DNA of 8,656 bases from Prochlorothrix sp035286285 (GCA_035286285.1 JAYKJG010000267.1:1-8656), one strand, 5' to 3'. Positions 1 through 6,555 are shown, counted from the first letter of the stretch. Notes: a model not told the origin generated them from the letters alone. Numbers and translations are program-made.

Positions 1-236
1 GCATTGGGCGCAAGCTAGTGCAAACAGTCCTGAGCCACCCCTACGTCAGCCGGACAGAGCGGGTTTATCTCATGACCTCCCATAAGCAGCATTTTTACGA
101 GCATATCGGCTTCCAGGTCAACGATTCTGTAACGATGGTGCTCCACAATCAGCCCCTGGAATTGGCCTGTGCCACGGCGATCGCCCCTGCCTTAACCCAA
201 ACGGCCCCGGTTCCCCAACCTGCCTTTCGGCCCTGA
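1..236 (+). CDS. GNAT family N-acetyltransferase, 3' end only
   Basis: This is the C-terminal 77 codons of a gene that begins upstream of the window; the first full codon is at 3. Seen: IGRKLVQTVL, which matches the acetyl-CoA pyrophosphate-binding motif A (Q/RxxGxG/A then helix) of GNAT enzymes, and VYLMTSHKQHFYEHIGF, which matches motif B with its typical FYxxxGF. In the family this fold transfers an acetyl group from acetyl-CoA to an amine; the substrate cannot be told from this fragment. After the fold comes a Pro/Ala/Thr-rich tail of about 25 residues (ending PVPQPAFRP) that looks like a lineage-specific extension. It stops with TGA at 234-236. No gene follows closely downstream. Family assignment is fairly sure; specific function is unknown. 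Confidence 0.8.
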   Translation, partial: IGRKLVQTVLSHPYVSRTERVYLMTSHKQHFYEHIGFQVNDSVTMVLHNQPLELACATAIAPALTQTAPVPQPAFRP

Positions 237-286
237 TCCTGTCCTAAAGCCGTCCTCGCCCCAGCCCCTCACCCTAAATCCTGCCC

Positions 287-336
287 CCTAAACCGGGGTC
301 ACCCTAGAGGGAATTGCCCTAACCGCATCGGTTAAC
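287..336 (+). repeat. Degenerate copy of the GC-rich dispersed repeat (core only)
   Basis: This stretch aligns by eye with the core of the element at 4525-4670: CCTAAACCGGGGTCACC corresponds to CCCAAAGCCGGGGCAACC, and GGGAATTGCCCTAACCGCATCGGTT corresponds, with a few substitutions, to the copy around 4615-4640. The outer arms of the element are not recognisable. It lies about 50 bp after the stop of the acetyltransferase fragment. Homology is likely but the copy is decayed, so chance similarity in GC-rich sequence is possible. Confidence 0.4.
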
Positions 337-369
337 CCACACTGCAAAACCTCTTCGATCGCGTCAAAG

Positions 370-397
370 TATCTTAATTTAATAAAAACTTAAGATA
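370..397. repeat. AT-rich inverted repeat, 8-bp arms
   Basis: Arms TATCTTAA (370-377) and TTAAGATA (390-397) are perfectly complementary, with a 12-nt AT-only spacer except for one C. The stem has little GC and no following T-run, so an intrinsic terminator is unlikely. A dyad operator or simple AT-rich promoter DNA next to the 11-bp repeat array is an alternative. Confidence 0.45.
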
Positions 398-411
398 TTG
401 TGGACCATCAA

Positions 412-455
412 ATCTTGTGAACATCTTGTGAACAAGTTGTAAACAAGCTGTAAAC
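412..455. repeat. Four tandem 11-bp repeats, OmpR/PhoB-class operator-like array
   Basis: Units are ATCTTGTGAAC (412-422), the same again (423-433), AAGTTGTAAAC (434-444) and AAGCTGTAAAC (445-455), followed by a partial fifth unit AAGTTG. Viewed as 8-mers, TTGTGAAC/TTGTAAAC/CTGTAAAC recur with exact 3-bp spacers. Direct repeats on an 11-bp pitch are the layout bound by PhoB/SphR-type response regulators (E. coli Pho box CTGTCA units at 11-bp pitch; cyanobacterial Pho boxes of 8 bp separated by 3 bp). Read on the minus strand, the units GTTTACA also resemble the RpaB HLR1 half-site, although HLR1 has a 10-bp pitch. The repeat is certain; the regulator is inference, and no gene start lies close by. 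Confidence 0.75.
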
Positions 456-701
456 AAGTTGGGGTGGGCGATGGGGCAGCGCTCCAAAACTCCAAAACTT
501 TTAAGCTTGTGGGGTTTACGGGATGAAAACTGAGATTTTTCGTGGTTTCTGGAAACGGCAGAGACAGCGAGACGGGGGTCGGCAAACTTCTGCTTAGCCC
601 GATCGGTCCCCCCCAATCCCAAAGGTGCCCCAGGGGAGAAACCCAGTCCCCGTCAGGGTTTGCAGCCCTTGGGTTAAAGTTTCCTAGCCGCAGGTGACCT
701 C

Positions 702-729
702 TTGAAGGGGAGAATTTAACTGATATAGA
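702..729 (+). promoter_or_regulatory. Candidate sigma70-type promoter with extended -10
   Basis: TTGAAG (702-707) is separated by 16 bp from TATAGA (724-729), which is directly preceded by TGA (721-723), an extended -10 TGn motif. Each hexamer matches the consensus in four of six positions. Transcription would start near 736 and give infB a leader of about 415 nt, or a separate short RNA. A second possible -10, TAAGAT at 939-944, has no good -35. Confidence 0.35.
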
Positions 730-777
730 GAGGATAAACCCCCTGCGGGTCTGAATCAGACAGAGAACCGTCCTCTG

Positions 778-807
778 CTTGCCCGAACTTGCCTGAACTT
801 GCCCAAA
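778..807 (+). repeat. Three tandem 10-bp repeats
   Basis: CTTGCCCGAA (778-787), CTTGCCTGAA (788-797) and CTTGCCCAAA (798-807) follow each other without spacer; each differs from the first at no more than one position. They lie about 40 bp past the candidate transcription start. No function is evident; slippage-generated short repeats are the simplest explanation. Confidence 0.6.
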
Positions 808-991
808 TCGGAGTTCATCCCTGGACCTGACTCCAGAGGGGAAATCCTCACGGCTACAACCATTTGCGAATTTCTGGACAACGTAACAAAATAAAAAACT
901 GTTGCGGTTGCGACTGAGCAGCCCAGCCTTCTATTGTGTAAGATTAGGGATTGTACCTAGCTTCGATCGGCAATGGAGCGATCGGCATTCC

Positions 992-1013
992 AGAAGGGGC
1001 ACCTCCCCCTTCT
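992..1013 (+). promoter_or_regulatory. Stable hairpin in the infB leader
   Basis: AGAAGGGG (992-999) pairs perfectly with CCCCTTCT (1006-1013) around a 6-nt loop CACCTC. No T-run follows (next bases CCTAAG), so it is not a classical terminator. It could be an RNA stability or attenuation element in the leader, about 140 nt upstream of the infB start codon. Confidence 0.45.
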
Positions 1014-1096
1014 CCTAAGACGGGTCCGAGCGTAGGCTAGCGCCAACAGCGAACTAGGTCAGAGCCTTTCTTGTTGTAAAACGAGGGGATACTCCC

Positions 1097-1117
1097 ATGA
1101 ACTCAATGCAGCAATAA
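1097..1117 (+). CDS. Candidate leader mini-ORF (MNSMQQ) ahead of infB
   Basis: ATG at 1097-1099 is followed by five sense codons and TAA at 1115-1117. A strong Shine-Dalgarno, GAGGGG (1083-1088), sits at an ideal 8-nt spacing. The mini-ORF is in a different frame from infB, and its stop is 34 nt upstream of the infB ATG, close enough for translation of one to affect the other. The ribosome-binding site is as good as that of infB itself. Whether it is translated, or is only a ribosome standby or decoy site, is unknown. The peptide resembles no attenuation peptide I know. Confidence 0.35.
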   Translation: MNSMQQ

Positions 1118-1138
1118 ACCCGACCAATTGACTACCAA

Positions 1139-1143
1139 GAGGG
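1139..1143 (+). promoter_or_regulatory. Shine-Dalgarno deciding the infB start
   Basis: GAGGG lies 8 nt before the ATG at 1152. It supports that start over an in-frame TTG at 1128, which would put this Shine-Dalgarno inside the coding region and add eight residues (MTTKREVW) absent from the usual cyanobacterial IF2 N-terminus. Confidence 0.6.
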
Positions 1144-1151
1144 AAGTGTGG

Positions 1152-4100
1152 ATGAACAACGGCAAAGTCAGAATTTATGAGTTGTCCAAGGAGCTAGAGC
1201 TTGACAATAAAGACATTTTAGCGGTCTGTGAGCGGCTAGAGATTGCGGTGAAGAGCCACAGCAGTACAATTTCAGAAGAGGAAGCAGAGCGAATTCGCTC
1301 CAAGGCCCTGGAAATTTTTCCCTCTACTCGTTCCGCGACTCACAAATCTGATGACGCTGCCCAGCGCCCCCACCGGTCTCGTAATGGAGTGAAAAAACAA
1401 CAAATTTTGGAAGTCCGTAGTCATCACCCCTCTTCCTCTGACGACCCTGCCTCTCAGTCTGACGCTACGCTTGTGAAACCACCGACCCGACCTGTTCCGT
1501 CTTCCACCCCCCCCCGCCCCGCTCCCTCTGCCCCTCCAACGACTGCCACTGTGCCCACTGCTGCTCCCCCCGAATCCGTTACCCCGCCCGCTCCCCTCGA
1601 ATCCGTCATCCCCCCCTCCCCCAGCTTCAGCGCTGATGCAGGGAGTACAGCCGACCTTGAGGTTGGCAGTGATCTGAACGGGAATGGCACTGCGCCAGAG
1701 GGAAGTCCTGTCCTTCAGGGACCCCCCCAGCGAAAAGCTGCTGCCACTGCGCTGAAACCGCCCAGTCCGCCCAAAGCCCCAGACGCGGCCCCTTCAGACT
1801 CTGAAGCGCCTCGGGGTGATGGACCGCCCAAGGGACAGAAACGAGCGAAGAGCAAAACCAAAACGGGAACCGGTAAAGACGGAGCCAGTGCCAAGGATGG
1901 AGCCAGTGCCAAGGATGGAGCCAGTGGCGACAGCAAAGATGGAGCCAGTCGCGCAGCCAAAACAGCAACCCCACCGGGCGATCGGCCTACGCTGCGGCCC
2001 AAACCCGCCATTGCTCCCCCCGCCTCGCCCAAAGCACCCCAAGCGCCCCTTGCGCCCCCAGCCTCCCCAGCCCCAGCCGCCGAGGTTCCGAAGGCCGGTC
2101 CTCCCCTAGAAATTGTCTCCCCCCCCAGCAAGCCCACCAAGGCCAAGCCCTCTAAGCCGGTCCGTCGCGGCCCCGAAGGGAAAGACGGCCCCCGTGAAGG
2201 TCGGGGTGAGAAGGTGCGGGGCGATGGGCCTCCCGCTGAGAAGAAGCCCGCCAAGCCCCAGGTGATGGAACTGCGGCGACCGAAGCCCCTGCGCACACCA
2301 GAAACTCCACCCCAGGCCATTCCTCCCAATGCGCCGGAGGAAGACGATACCGATGGGATTGAACTGGAGAAGGAGCCGGAAGTCCTAGAACTGCAACGGC
2401 CCCGTCGCTCCATTGAGCCGCCTCGGGCGACCCGCAAAGGGAAGACCTGGGAAAATGAAGAAGAGGATGACGCAGAGAACAAGCGTAAGGCGGCGAAGAG
2501 CGGCACGAAGGCCAAGCGCCGTCCCCATATCATTGACGAGGAGGATGATGATCTCGTTGATGATATGGATCTGGAAAACGAGGGCGATAACACCCTCAAT
2601 AGCCTGTCGTTGATGCGGCCTCCCAAGCCCCGTAGCAATGCCCCGATCAGTAAGCCTGCCCCCACTCCCAACCGGAAATCCAAGTCCGAGGGGGGTCGTG
2701 ATAGCCGTCAACGTCGGGAGCGCCAAGTTGCGCCAACCCGTCAGCGGCCTGAGTCTTTGATTTTGGCTGGTGGGGTGACTGTGCAACAGTTGGCAGAAAT
2801 GCTGGTGGTGCCGGAGACCCAAATTATCAGCACCCTGTTTATGAAGGGGATTGCGGCCACCATTACCCAAACCCTGGACCTGCCGACGATCGAACTATTG
2901 GCCCAGGAAATGGAGGTCACCATTGAGCGCCCTGAGGCGACCTCTGAAGCCCGGAAAACAACGGAAGTGTTGGATGCAAGCGACTTGGATAATCTCCATC
3001 GCCGCCCACCCGTTGTGACGGTGATGGGTCACGTAGACCACGGTAAGACGACCCTTTTGGATTCGATCCGCAAAACCAAGGTGGCCCAAGGGGAAGCCGG
3101 GGGCATTACCCAGCACATTGGGGCCTACCATGTCGATGTGGAGCATGGGGGCAAGACCCAGCAGGTGGTCTTCCTGGATACGCCCGGTCACGAAGCCTTT
3201 ACGGCAATGCGGGCACGGGGGGCACGGGTTACGGATATTGCCATTTTGGTGGTGGCTGCCGATGATGGGGTCCGGCCCCAGACGATCGAGGCCATTAGCC
3301 ACGCCAAGGCGGCGGAAGTGCCCATTATTGTGGCCATCAACAAGATTGATAAGGAGGATGCCAACCCCGATCGCGTCAAGCAGGAACTGATGGAATACGG
3401 CCTGGTTCCGGAAGAATGGGGCGGTGATGCCATCATGGTGCCGGTGAGTGCCATTAAGGGCGAAAACCTGGATACCCTGCTGGAGATGATCCTGCTGGTG
3501 TCTGAGGTGGAGGAACTGGCCGCCAACCCCGATCGGACTGCTAAGGGTACGATCGTGGAAGCCCACCTCGACAAGGCACGGGGTCCGGTGGCTACGCTGC
3601 TGGTCCAAAATGGAACCTTGAAAGTGGGCGATGTGCTGGTGGCTGGCTCGGTCTTCGGGAAGGTGCGGGCCATGATCGACGATCGTGGCCACCGTGTTGA
3701 CAGCGCCGGTCCCTCGGTGCCCGTGGCGGTGCTGGGTCTGAGCAATGTGCCCGTGGCGGGTCATGAATTTGATGTCTTCTTGGATGAGAAGGAAGCCCGA
3801 TCGGTGTCGATCGAACGGGCCGCTGCCCAGCGCACCTCCCGCCTCCAGCAGGCCATGGCTTCCCGCCGCGTGACCCTCACCTCGGTGTCGGCCCAGGCCC
3901 AGGAAGGGGAACTGAAGGAACTCAACCTCCTGCTCAAGTCCGATGTCCAGGGATCCCTAGAAGCTATTTTAGGCTCCCTGGAACAACTGCCCCAGAAAGA
4001 GGTACAACTGCGCACCCTCTTGGCTGCGCCCGGTGAGATTACCGAAACCGATGTGGACTTGGCCGCCGCCAGTGGAGCCGTTATCCTCGGTTTCAACACC

Positions 4101-4529
4101 ACCCTCGCCAGTGGCGCGAAGCGAGCCGCCGATGAGGCCGGAGTCGATGTGCGGGAATACGACATCATCTACAAGTTGCTGGAGGATGTCCAGGGAGCCA
4201 TGGAAGGCTTGCTGGAGCCGGAATTGGTGGAAGAACCCCTCGGCCAAGCCGAGGTCCGGGCCATCTTCACGATCGGTCGGGGCGCAGTGGCGGGCTGTTA
4301 TGTCCAGTCGGGCAAGTTGGTGCGTAACTGCACCGTGCGCATCCACCGGGGCAATACCGTGGTTTACTCCGGTAACTTGGACTCCCTGCGCCGGATCAAG
4401 GAAGACGTGAAGGAAGTCAACTCTGGCTATGAGTGTGGGGTTTCCCTCGACTCCTTCAGTACCTGGCAGGAGGGCGATGTGATCGAAGCCTTCCGCATGG
4501 CGACCAAGCGCCGTACCCTGTCGGCCTAG
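1152..4529 (+). CDS. infB: Translation initiation factor IF-2
   Basis: GTPase that places fMet-tRNA on the 30S subunit and promotes 50S joining in the cytoplasm. The 1125-residue product shows an N-terminal IF2_N domain (about 1-55), a very long Pro/Ala/Lys-rich linker (about 60-530), a second IF2_N-like domain (about 537-588), and a G domain with G1 GHVDHGKT (626-633), G3 DTPGH (676-680), G4 NKID (730-733) and G5 SAIKG (766-770). Then come domain II (about 799-880), domain III (about 926-1020) and the C2 domain (about 1026-1115). C2 keeps Cys1049 and Glu-Cys-Gly 1094-1096, spaced exactly as the fMet-tRNA-binding residues C668 and E713-C714-G715 of Bacillus stearothermophilus IF2. The linker carries tandem KDGAS units, an acidic patch (462-479) and several C-homopolymer runs. 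It is longer than E. coli IF2 (890) but within the cyanobacterial style. The start was chosen from the Shine-Dalgarno and the conserved MNNGKVRIYELSKEL. The stop TAG lies inside a repeat end. Confidence 0.97.
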   Translation: MNNGKVRIYELSKELELDNKDILAVCERLEIAVKSHSSTISEEEAERIRSKALEIFPSTRSATHKSDDAAQRPHRSRNGVKKQQILEVRSHHPSSSDDPASQSDATLVKPPTRPVPSSTPPRPAPSAPPTTATVPTAAPPESVTPPAPLESVIPPSPSFSADAGSTADLEVGSDLNGNGTAPEGSPVLQGPPQRKAAATALKPPSPPKAPDAAPSDSEAPRGDGPPKGQKRAKSKTKTGTGKDGASAKDGASAKDGASGDSKDGASRAAKTATPPGDRPTLRPKPAIAPPASPKAPQAPLAPPASPAPAAEVPKAGPPLEIVSPPSKPTKAKPSKPVRRGPEGKDGPREGRGEKVRGDGPPAEKKPAKPQVMELRRPKPLRTPETPPQAIPPNAPEEDDTDGIELEKEPEVLELQRPRRSIEPPRATRKGKTWENEEEDDAENKRKAAKSGTKAKRRPHIIDEEDDDLVDDMDLENEGDNTLNSLSLMRPPKPRSNAPISKPAPTPNRKSKSEGGRDSRQRRERQVAPTRQRPESLILAGGVTVQQLAEMLVVPETQIISTLFMKGIAATITQTLDLPTIELLAQEMEVTIERPEATSEARKTTEVLDASDLDNLHRRPPVVTVMGHVDHGKTTLLDSIRKTKVAQGEAGGITQHIGAYHVDVEHGGKTQQVVFLDTPGHEAFTAMRARGARVTDIAILVVAADDGVRPQTIEAISHAKAAEVPIIVAINKIDKEDANPDRVKQELMEYGLVPEEWGGDAIMVPVSAIKGENLDTLLEMILLVSEVEELAANPDRTAKGTIVEAHLDKARGPVATLLVQNGTLKVGDVLVAGSVFGKVRAMIDDRGHRVDSAGPSVPVAVLGLSNVPVAGHEFDVFLDEKEARSVSIERAAAQRTSRLQQAMASRRVTLTSVSAQAQEGELKELNLLLKSDVQGSLEAILGSLEQLPQKEVQLRTLLAAPGEITETDVDLAAASGAVILGFNTTLASGAKRAADEAGVDVREYDIIYKLLEDVQGAMEGLLEPELVEEPLGQAEVRAIFTIGRGAVAGCYVQSGKLVRNCTVRIHRGNTVVYSGNLDSLRRIKEDVKEVNSGYECGVSLDSFSTWQEGDVIEAFRMATKRRTLSA
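1872..1949 (+). repeat. In-frame 18-bp tandem repeats in the infB linker
   Basis: Three near-identical 18-bp units (1872-1889, 1890-1907, 1908-1925) encode (G/A)KDGAS, and a fourth, 24-bp unit with a 6-bp insertion (1926-1949) encodes GDSKDGAS; together these are residues 241-266. The period is a multiple of three, so unit gain or loss keeps the frame. The two middle units are identical in DNA, pointing to recent duplication in an already disordered linker. Confidence 0.85.
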
Positions 4530-4670
4530 GGTGCATCCCACTTTGAAGATGTCTTGGTAGGGGTCGTCGTGCCCCCGTGGCTCCCCTCTTCGGCCCAAAG
4601 CCGGGGCAACCACGGGGGGATTGCCCCTACCGAAGCGGTTCATCTGCCAAAGTGAGATGGTCCCCCTAGG
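4525..4670 (+). mobile_element. Nested palindromic MITE-like dispersed repeat, copy 1
   Basis: The whole stretch folds back on itself. Outer arms CATCCCACTTTG (4534-4545) and CAAAGTGAGATG (4648-4659) match in 11 of 12 positions; inside lie GGTAGGGG/CCCCTACC (4556-4563, 4624-4631), CCCCCGTGG/CCACGGGGG (4572-4580, 4610-4618) and an apical CGGC/GCCG (4591-4594, 4600-4603). An alternative inner stem is GGGGCAA/TTGCCCC (4603-4609, 4621-4627). CTAG flanks both ends (4526-4529, 4666-4669). IS630-family elements are known to target CTAG and duplicate TA, so a non-autonomous IS630-type element is possible; this is inference. There is no transposase ORF inside. An inverted relative lies at 8404-8598. 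In RNA it would form a long hairpin right at the infB 3' end and could act in termination or transcript stability. Confidence 0.7.
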
Positions 4671-4680
4671 CTGGCATAAA

Positions 4681-4722
4681 GTGATTTAGGCTACAGTGCC
4701 CTAGGGCCAGATCCGAGATAGT
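4681..4722 (+). promoter_or_regulatory. Weak NtcA-like site with -10 before the channel gene
   Basis: GTG (4681-4683), eight bases, then TAC (4692-4694) differs by one base from the NtcA consensus GTA-N8-TAC. It is followed after 22 bp by GATAGT (4717-4722), a four-of-six -10 match; this is the geometry of NtcA-activated class II promoters. Start of transcription would be near 4729, about 27 nt before the proposed ATG. Such near-matches occur by chance, so the call is weak. Confidence 0.2.
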
Positions 4723-4755
4723 TGGGGATTGCTACTTACCGTCCTTGTCTTGACC

Positions 4756-6555
4756 ATGCAATCCCCTTCTCCTCCCCGTATTTTGGTGTGTGGCTTGGGT
4801 CGCACAGGTCAGCGAATTTTCCACCTGTTGCGCCAACAGGGGGCACCGGTGCAGGGTCTCCACTCAGAACCCCTCGCTTGTGAACCTGAGGTTTTGGTGG
4901 GCGATCCTCGCAGTGCAGAGACCCTTCTCGCTGCGGGGATTCAACATTTGGAGACTTTGATTTTGGCCTTTGGGGACGATACCCTCAATTTGGCTATTCT
5001 GATGCAAGCGCGAGTGCTAAACCCCAAGGTTCGGGTGATTACCCGCCTCTTTAACAGCAGCCTGGGGGAGCGCCTCGACTGTAGCCTCCTGGATCACACC
5101 ACCCTCAGTGTGTCAGCTTTGGCGGCCCCCGTTTTTGCCTTTGCGGCCCTCGGCGATCGGGCCATTGGCCAGTTGCAACTGTTCCACCAAACTTGGCCGA
5201 TCCACGAAGAGAAAATTAGCCCCGATCACCCCTGGTGTGGCCAAAAGCTGGCGAATCTTTGGGACGACCGCAGCCGAATGCTGATTTATTACATTAATCC
5301 CCAGGATTCGATAGATTTAATCACCGCCATTCGCCAAAAGCGGGTCTTGCAACCGGGCGATCGCCTCATCATCGCCACCTCCCCCCGTCGCCAGCGCTAC
5401 AAGTGGTCCTGGTCTCTCCACTTCAACAAAACCCTCCATAAATTACAGCGGCTGCAACGCTATGGGCGATCGGCGGTGGGGGTAACCATCGCTCTGCTCC
5501 TCTGTGTCGCGATCGCCACCGTCACCTACCTCTACTTCAGCCATCAAGTCACCGTAGCCGATGCCCTCTACTTTTCCGTCGGCATGATTACCGGGGCGGG
5601 CGGCAATGAATTTGTGGTGGAACAGGCTCCCGTGTTGATCAAGTTGTTTACGGCCTTGATGATGCTGGTGGGGGCGGCGGTGGTTGGTATTTTCTATGCC
5701 TTGATTAATGACTTTGTGTTGGGTACCCATTTCCAACGTCTCTGGGACGTGACCCAGGTGCCCCCCCGTCACCACTTTATTATTTGCGGGTTGGGGGGCG
5801 TGGGCATCAAAACCGCCCAACTGTTGCAACGCCAAGGCTATGAGGTGGTGGTCATTGAGCGGGATCCCCAAAACCGCTTTTTGCGCACCGCCAGGGACTG
5901 CAAAATTCCGATTATCCAGGGGGATGGGGGTCTACCCGCCACCCTAGAGGCTGCAAACCTCAAAACCGCCGCCGCTCTCCTCGTGGTGACCAGCAACGAT
6001 ACCACGAACCTAGAAGTGGCCCTCACGGCCAAGGGGGTTAAGCCTGGGGTGCCGATCGTGGTGCGCTACCAAGATGGGGAAGTGGCCACGATGGCCCAAC
6101 AGGTCTTTGGCTTTGAGGCGGTGCTGAGTCCGACAGATCTAGCGGCTCCCTCCTTTGCTGCCGTGGCCCTGGGGGGGCGGATTCTGGGCAATGGGATGAC
6201 GGGTAATATGCTTTGGGTGGCGATCGCCACGATTATTACCCCCAACCATGCCTTCTGTGGTGTCTCCGTTGAGGCAATGGCCACGGAATTGGACTGTGTG
6301 CCCCTCTATCTGGAAACTGCTACGGCAACGGTTCACGGCTGGCCCCTCCTGACGACCCAACTGCAAACGGGAGATGTACTATATCTCACCTTGCCCGTCC
6401 AGCAGGTCCATCGTCTCTGGCGACCGCGCAAGAGTCCCCTCGATCCCGTCGATCGGGCGGGTCAGCCCTGTCCCGCTCCGGTGGCCTTTGATGGTCTCAA
6501 TCCCCCAGCGGCAACGCCAAGCCAGCCCCGTTTTGGCAAATTTTTGGCTCGCTGA
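4756..6555 (+). CDS. RCK-2TM-RCK ion channel / TrkA-domain protein
   Basis: Likely an inner-membrane cation channel gated by nucleotides or ligands through cytosolic RCK (TrkA-type) modules. The 599-residue product shows: an N-terminal Rossmann RCK_N (GLGRTG at 13-18) with a TrkA_C-like part ending near residue 220; TM1 (about 240-261); a pore loop; TM2 (about 295-317); a second RCK_N with GLGGVG (345-350) and IERD after the second strand; then a second TrkA_C-like part. A Pro-rich tail of about 40 residues ends the protein. The filter region reads SVGMITGAGGNEF (274-286) instead of the K+ channel TVGYGD, so K+ selectivity should not be assumed; the TGAGGN pattern is closer to the filter of plant CASTOR/POLLUX-type channels. 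Start ATG 4756 is preferred over an in-frame TTG at 4729 because the Rossmann strand begins at residue 8; neither has a good Shine-Dalgarno. The gene stands alone between two repeats. Confidence 0.85.
   Translation: MQSPSPPRILVCGLGRTGQRIFHLLRQQGAPVQGLHSEPLACEPEVLVGDPRSAETLLAAGIQHLETLILAFGDDTLNLAILMQARVLNPKVRVITRLFNSSLGERLDCSLLDHTTLSVSALAAPVFAFAALGDRAIGQLQLFHQTWPIHEEKISPDHPWCGQKLANLWDDRSRMLIYYINPQDSIDLITAIRQKRVLQPGDRLIIATSPRRQRYKWSWSLHFNKTLHKLQRLQRYGRSAVGVTIALLLCVAIATVTYLYFSHQVTVADALYFSVGMITGAGGNEFVVEQAPVLIKLFTALMMLVGAAVVGIFYALINDFVLGTHFQRLWDVTQVPPRHHFIICGLGGVGIKTAQLLQRQGYEVVVIERDPQNRFLRTARDCKIPIIQGDGGLPATLEAANLKTAAALLVVTSNDTTNLEVALTAKGVKPGVPIVVRYQDGEVATMAQQVFGFEAVLSPTDLAAPSFAAVALGGRILGNGMTGNMLWVAIATIITPNHAFCGVSVEAMATELDCVPLYLETATATVHGWPLLTTQLQTGDVLYLTLPVQQVHRLWRPRKSPLDPVDRAGQPCPAPVAFDGLNPPAATPSQPRFGKFLAR

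Larger units (their letters stand above)
237..1151. other. 915-bp intergenic region without a recognisable protein gene
   Basis: Neither strand shows a convincing ORF apart from the mini-ORF at 1097-1117. What it holds, listed separately: a degenerate copy of the GC-rich dispersed repeat (287-336), an AT-rich inverted repeat (370-397), four 11-bp tandem repeats (412-455), an 8-bp tandem duplication TCCAAAAC (483-498), a promoter-like element (702-729), three 10-bp direct repeats (778-807), several short hairpins, and an infB-proximal leader. In many bacteria, including cyanobacteria, nusA and ylxR lie directly upstream of infB; here the upstream neighbour is an acetyltransferase and this gap. 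infB therefore probably has its own promoter and leader in this genome. Confidence 0.7.
736..1151 (+). other. Candidate structured infB leader or small RNA
   Basis: Downstream of the candidate promoter, short perfect stems follow each other: GTCTG/CAGAC (749-753 and 757-761, 3-nt loop), CAGAG/CTCTG (761-765 and 773-777; it shares base 761 with the first stem), GGAGT plus CA pairing with TG plus ACTCC (810-817 and 828-834, one bulged T), and AGAAGGGG/CCCCTTCT (992-999 and 1006-1013). No known riboswitch, T-box, tmRNA, RNase P or 6S signature is recognised. It could be a long untranslated leader of infB or an independent non-coding RNA. By-eye stems this short also arise by chance, so the call is tentative. 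Confidence 0.3.

Noticed and set aside
374..622. Two overlapping minus-strand frames of 82 and 68 codons in the intergenic region
   Set aside because: They read through the 11-bp repeat array in two frames, giving repeated LFT-type peptides, and show no ribosome-binding site or known domain. I judge them non-coding.
805..834. TTCATCC segment resembling a tRNA T-loop
   Set aside because: Flanking bases do not form the 5-bp T-stem, and no acceptor, D or anticodon arms are found around it.
846..856. ATCCTCACG resembling the Yfr1 small RNA core
   Set aside because: The match to the conserved UCCUCACAC core is incomplete and the flanking Yfr1 stem-loops are absent.
2538..2567. Internal infB start (in-frame ATG 2565 after GAGGAGG) producing a short IF2 form
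   Set aside because: The Shine-Dalgarno-like GAGGAGG (2538-2544) ends 20 nt before the ATG, too far, and it arises from Glu codons of the acidic patch.
1715..2683. 322-codon open frame on the minus strand
   Set aside because: It lies opposite the infB linker; its Ser/Gly/Arg-rich translation mirrors the sense Pro/Ala codons and shows no domain. It is open because the sense strand is GC-rich and repetitive.
2895..3764. 289-codon open frame on the minus strand
   Set aside because: It is opposite the conserved IF2 G domain; the His/Gly/Asn-rich translation has no recognisable fold.
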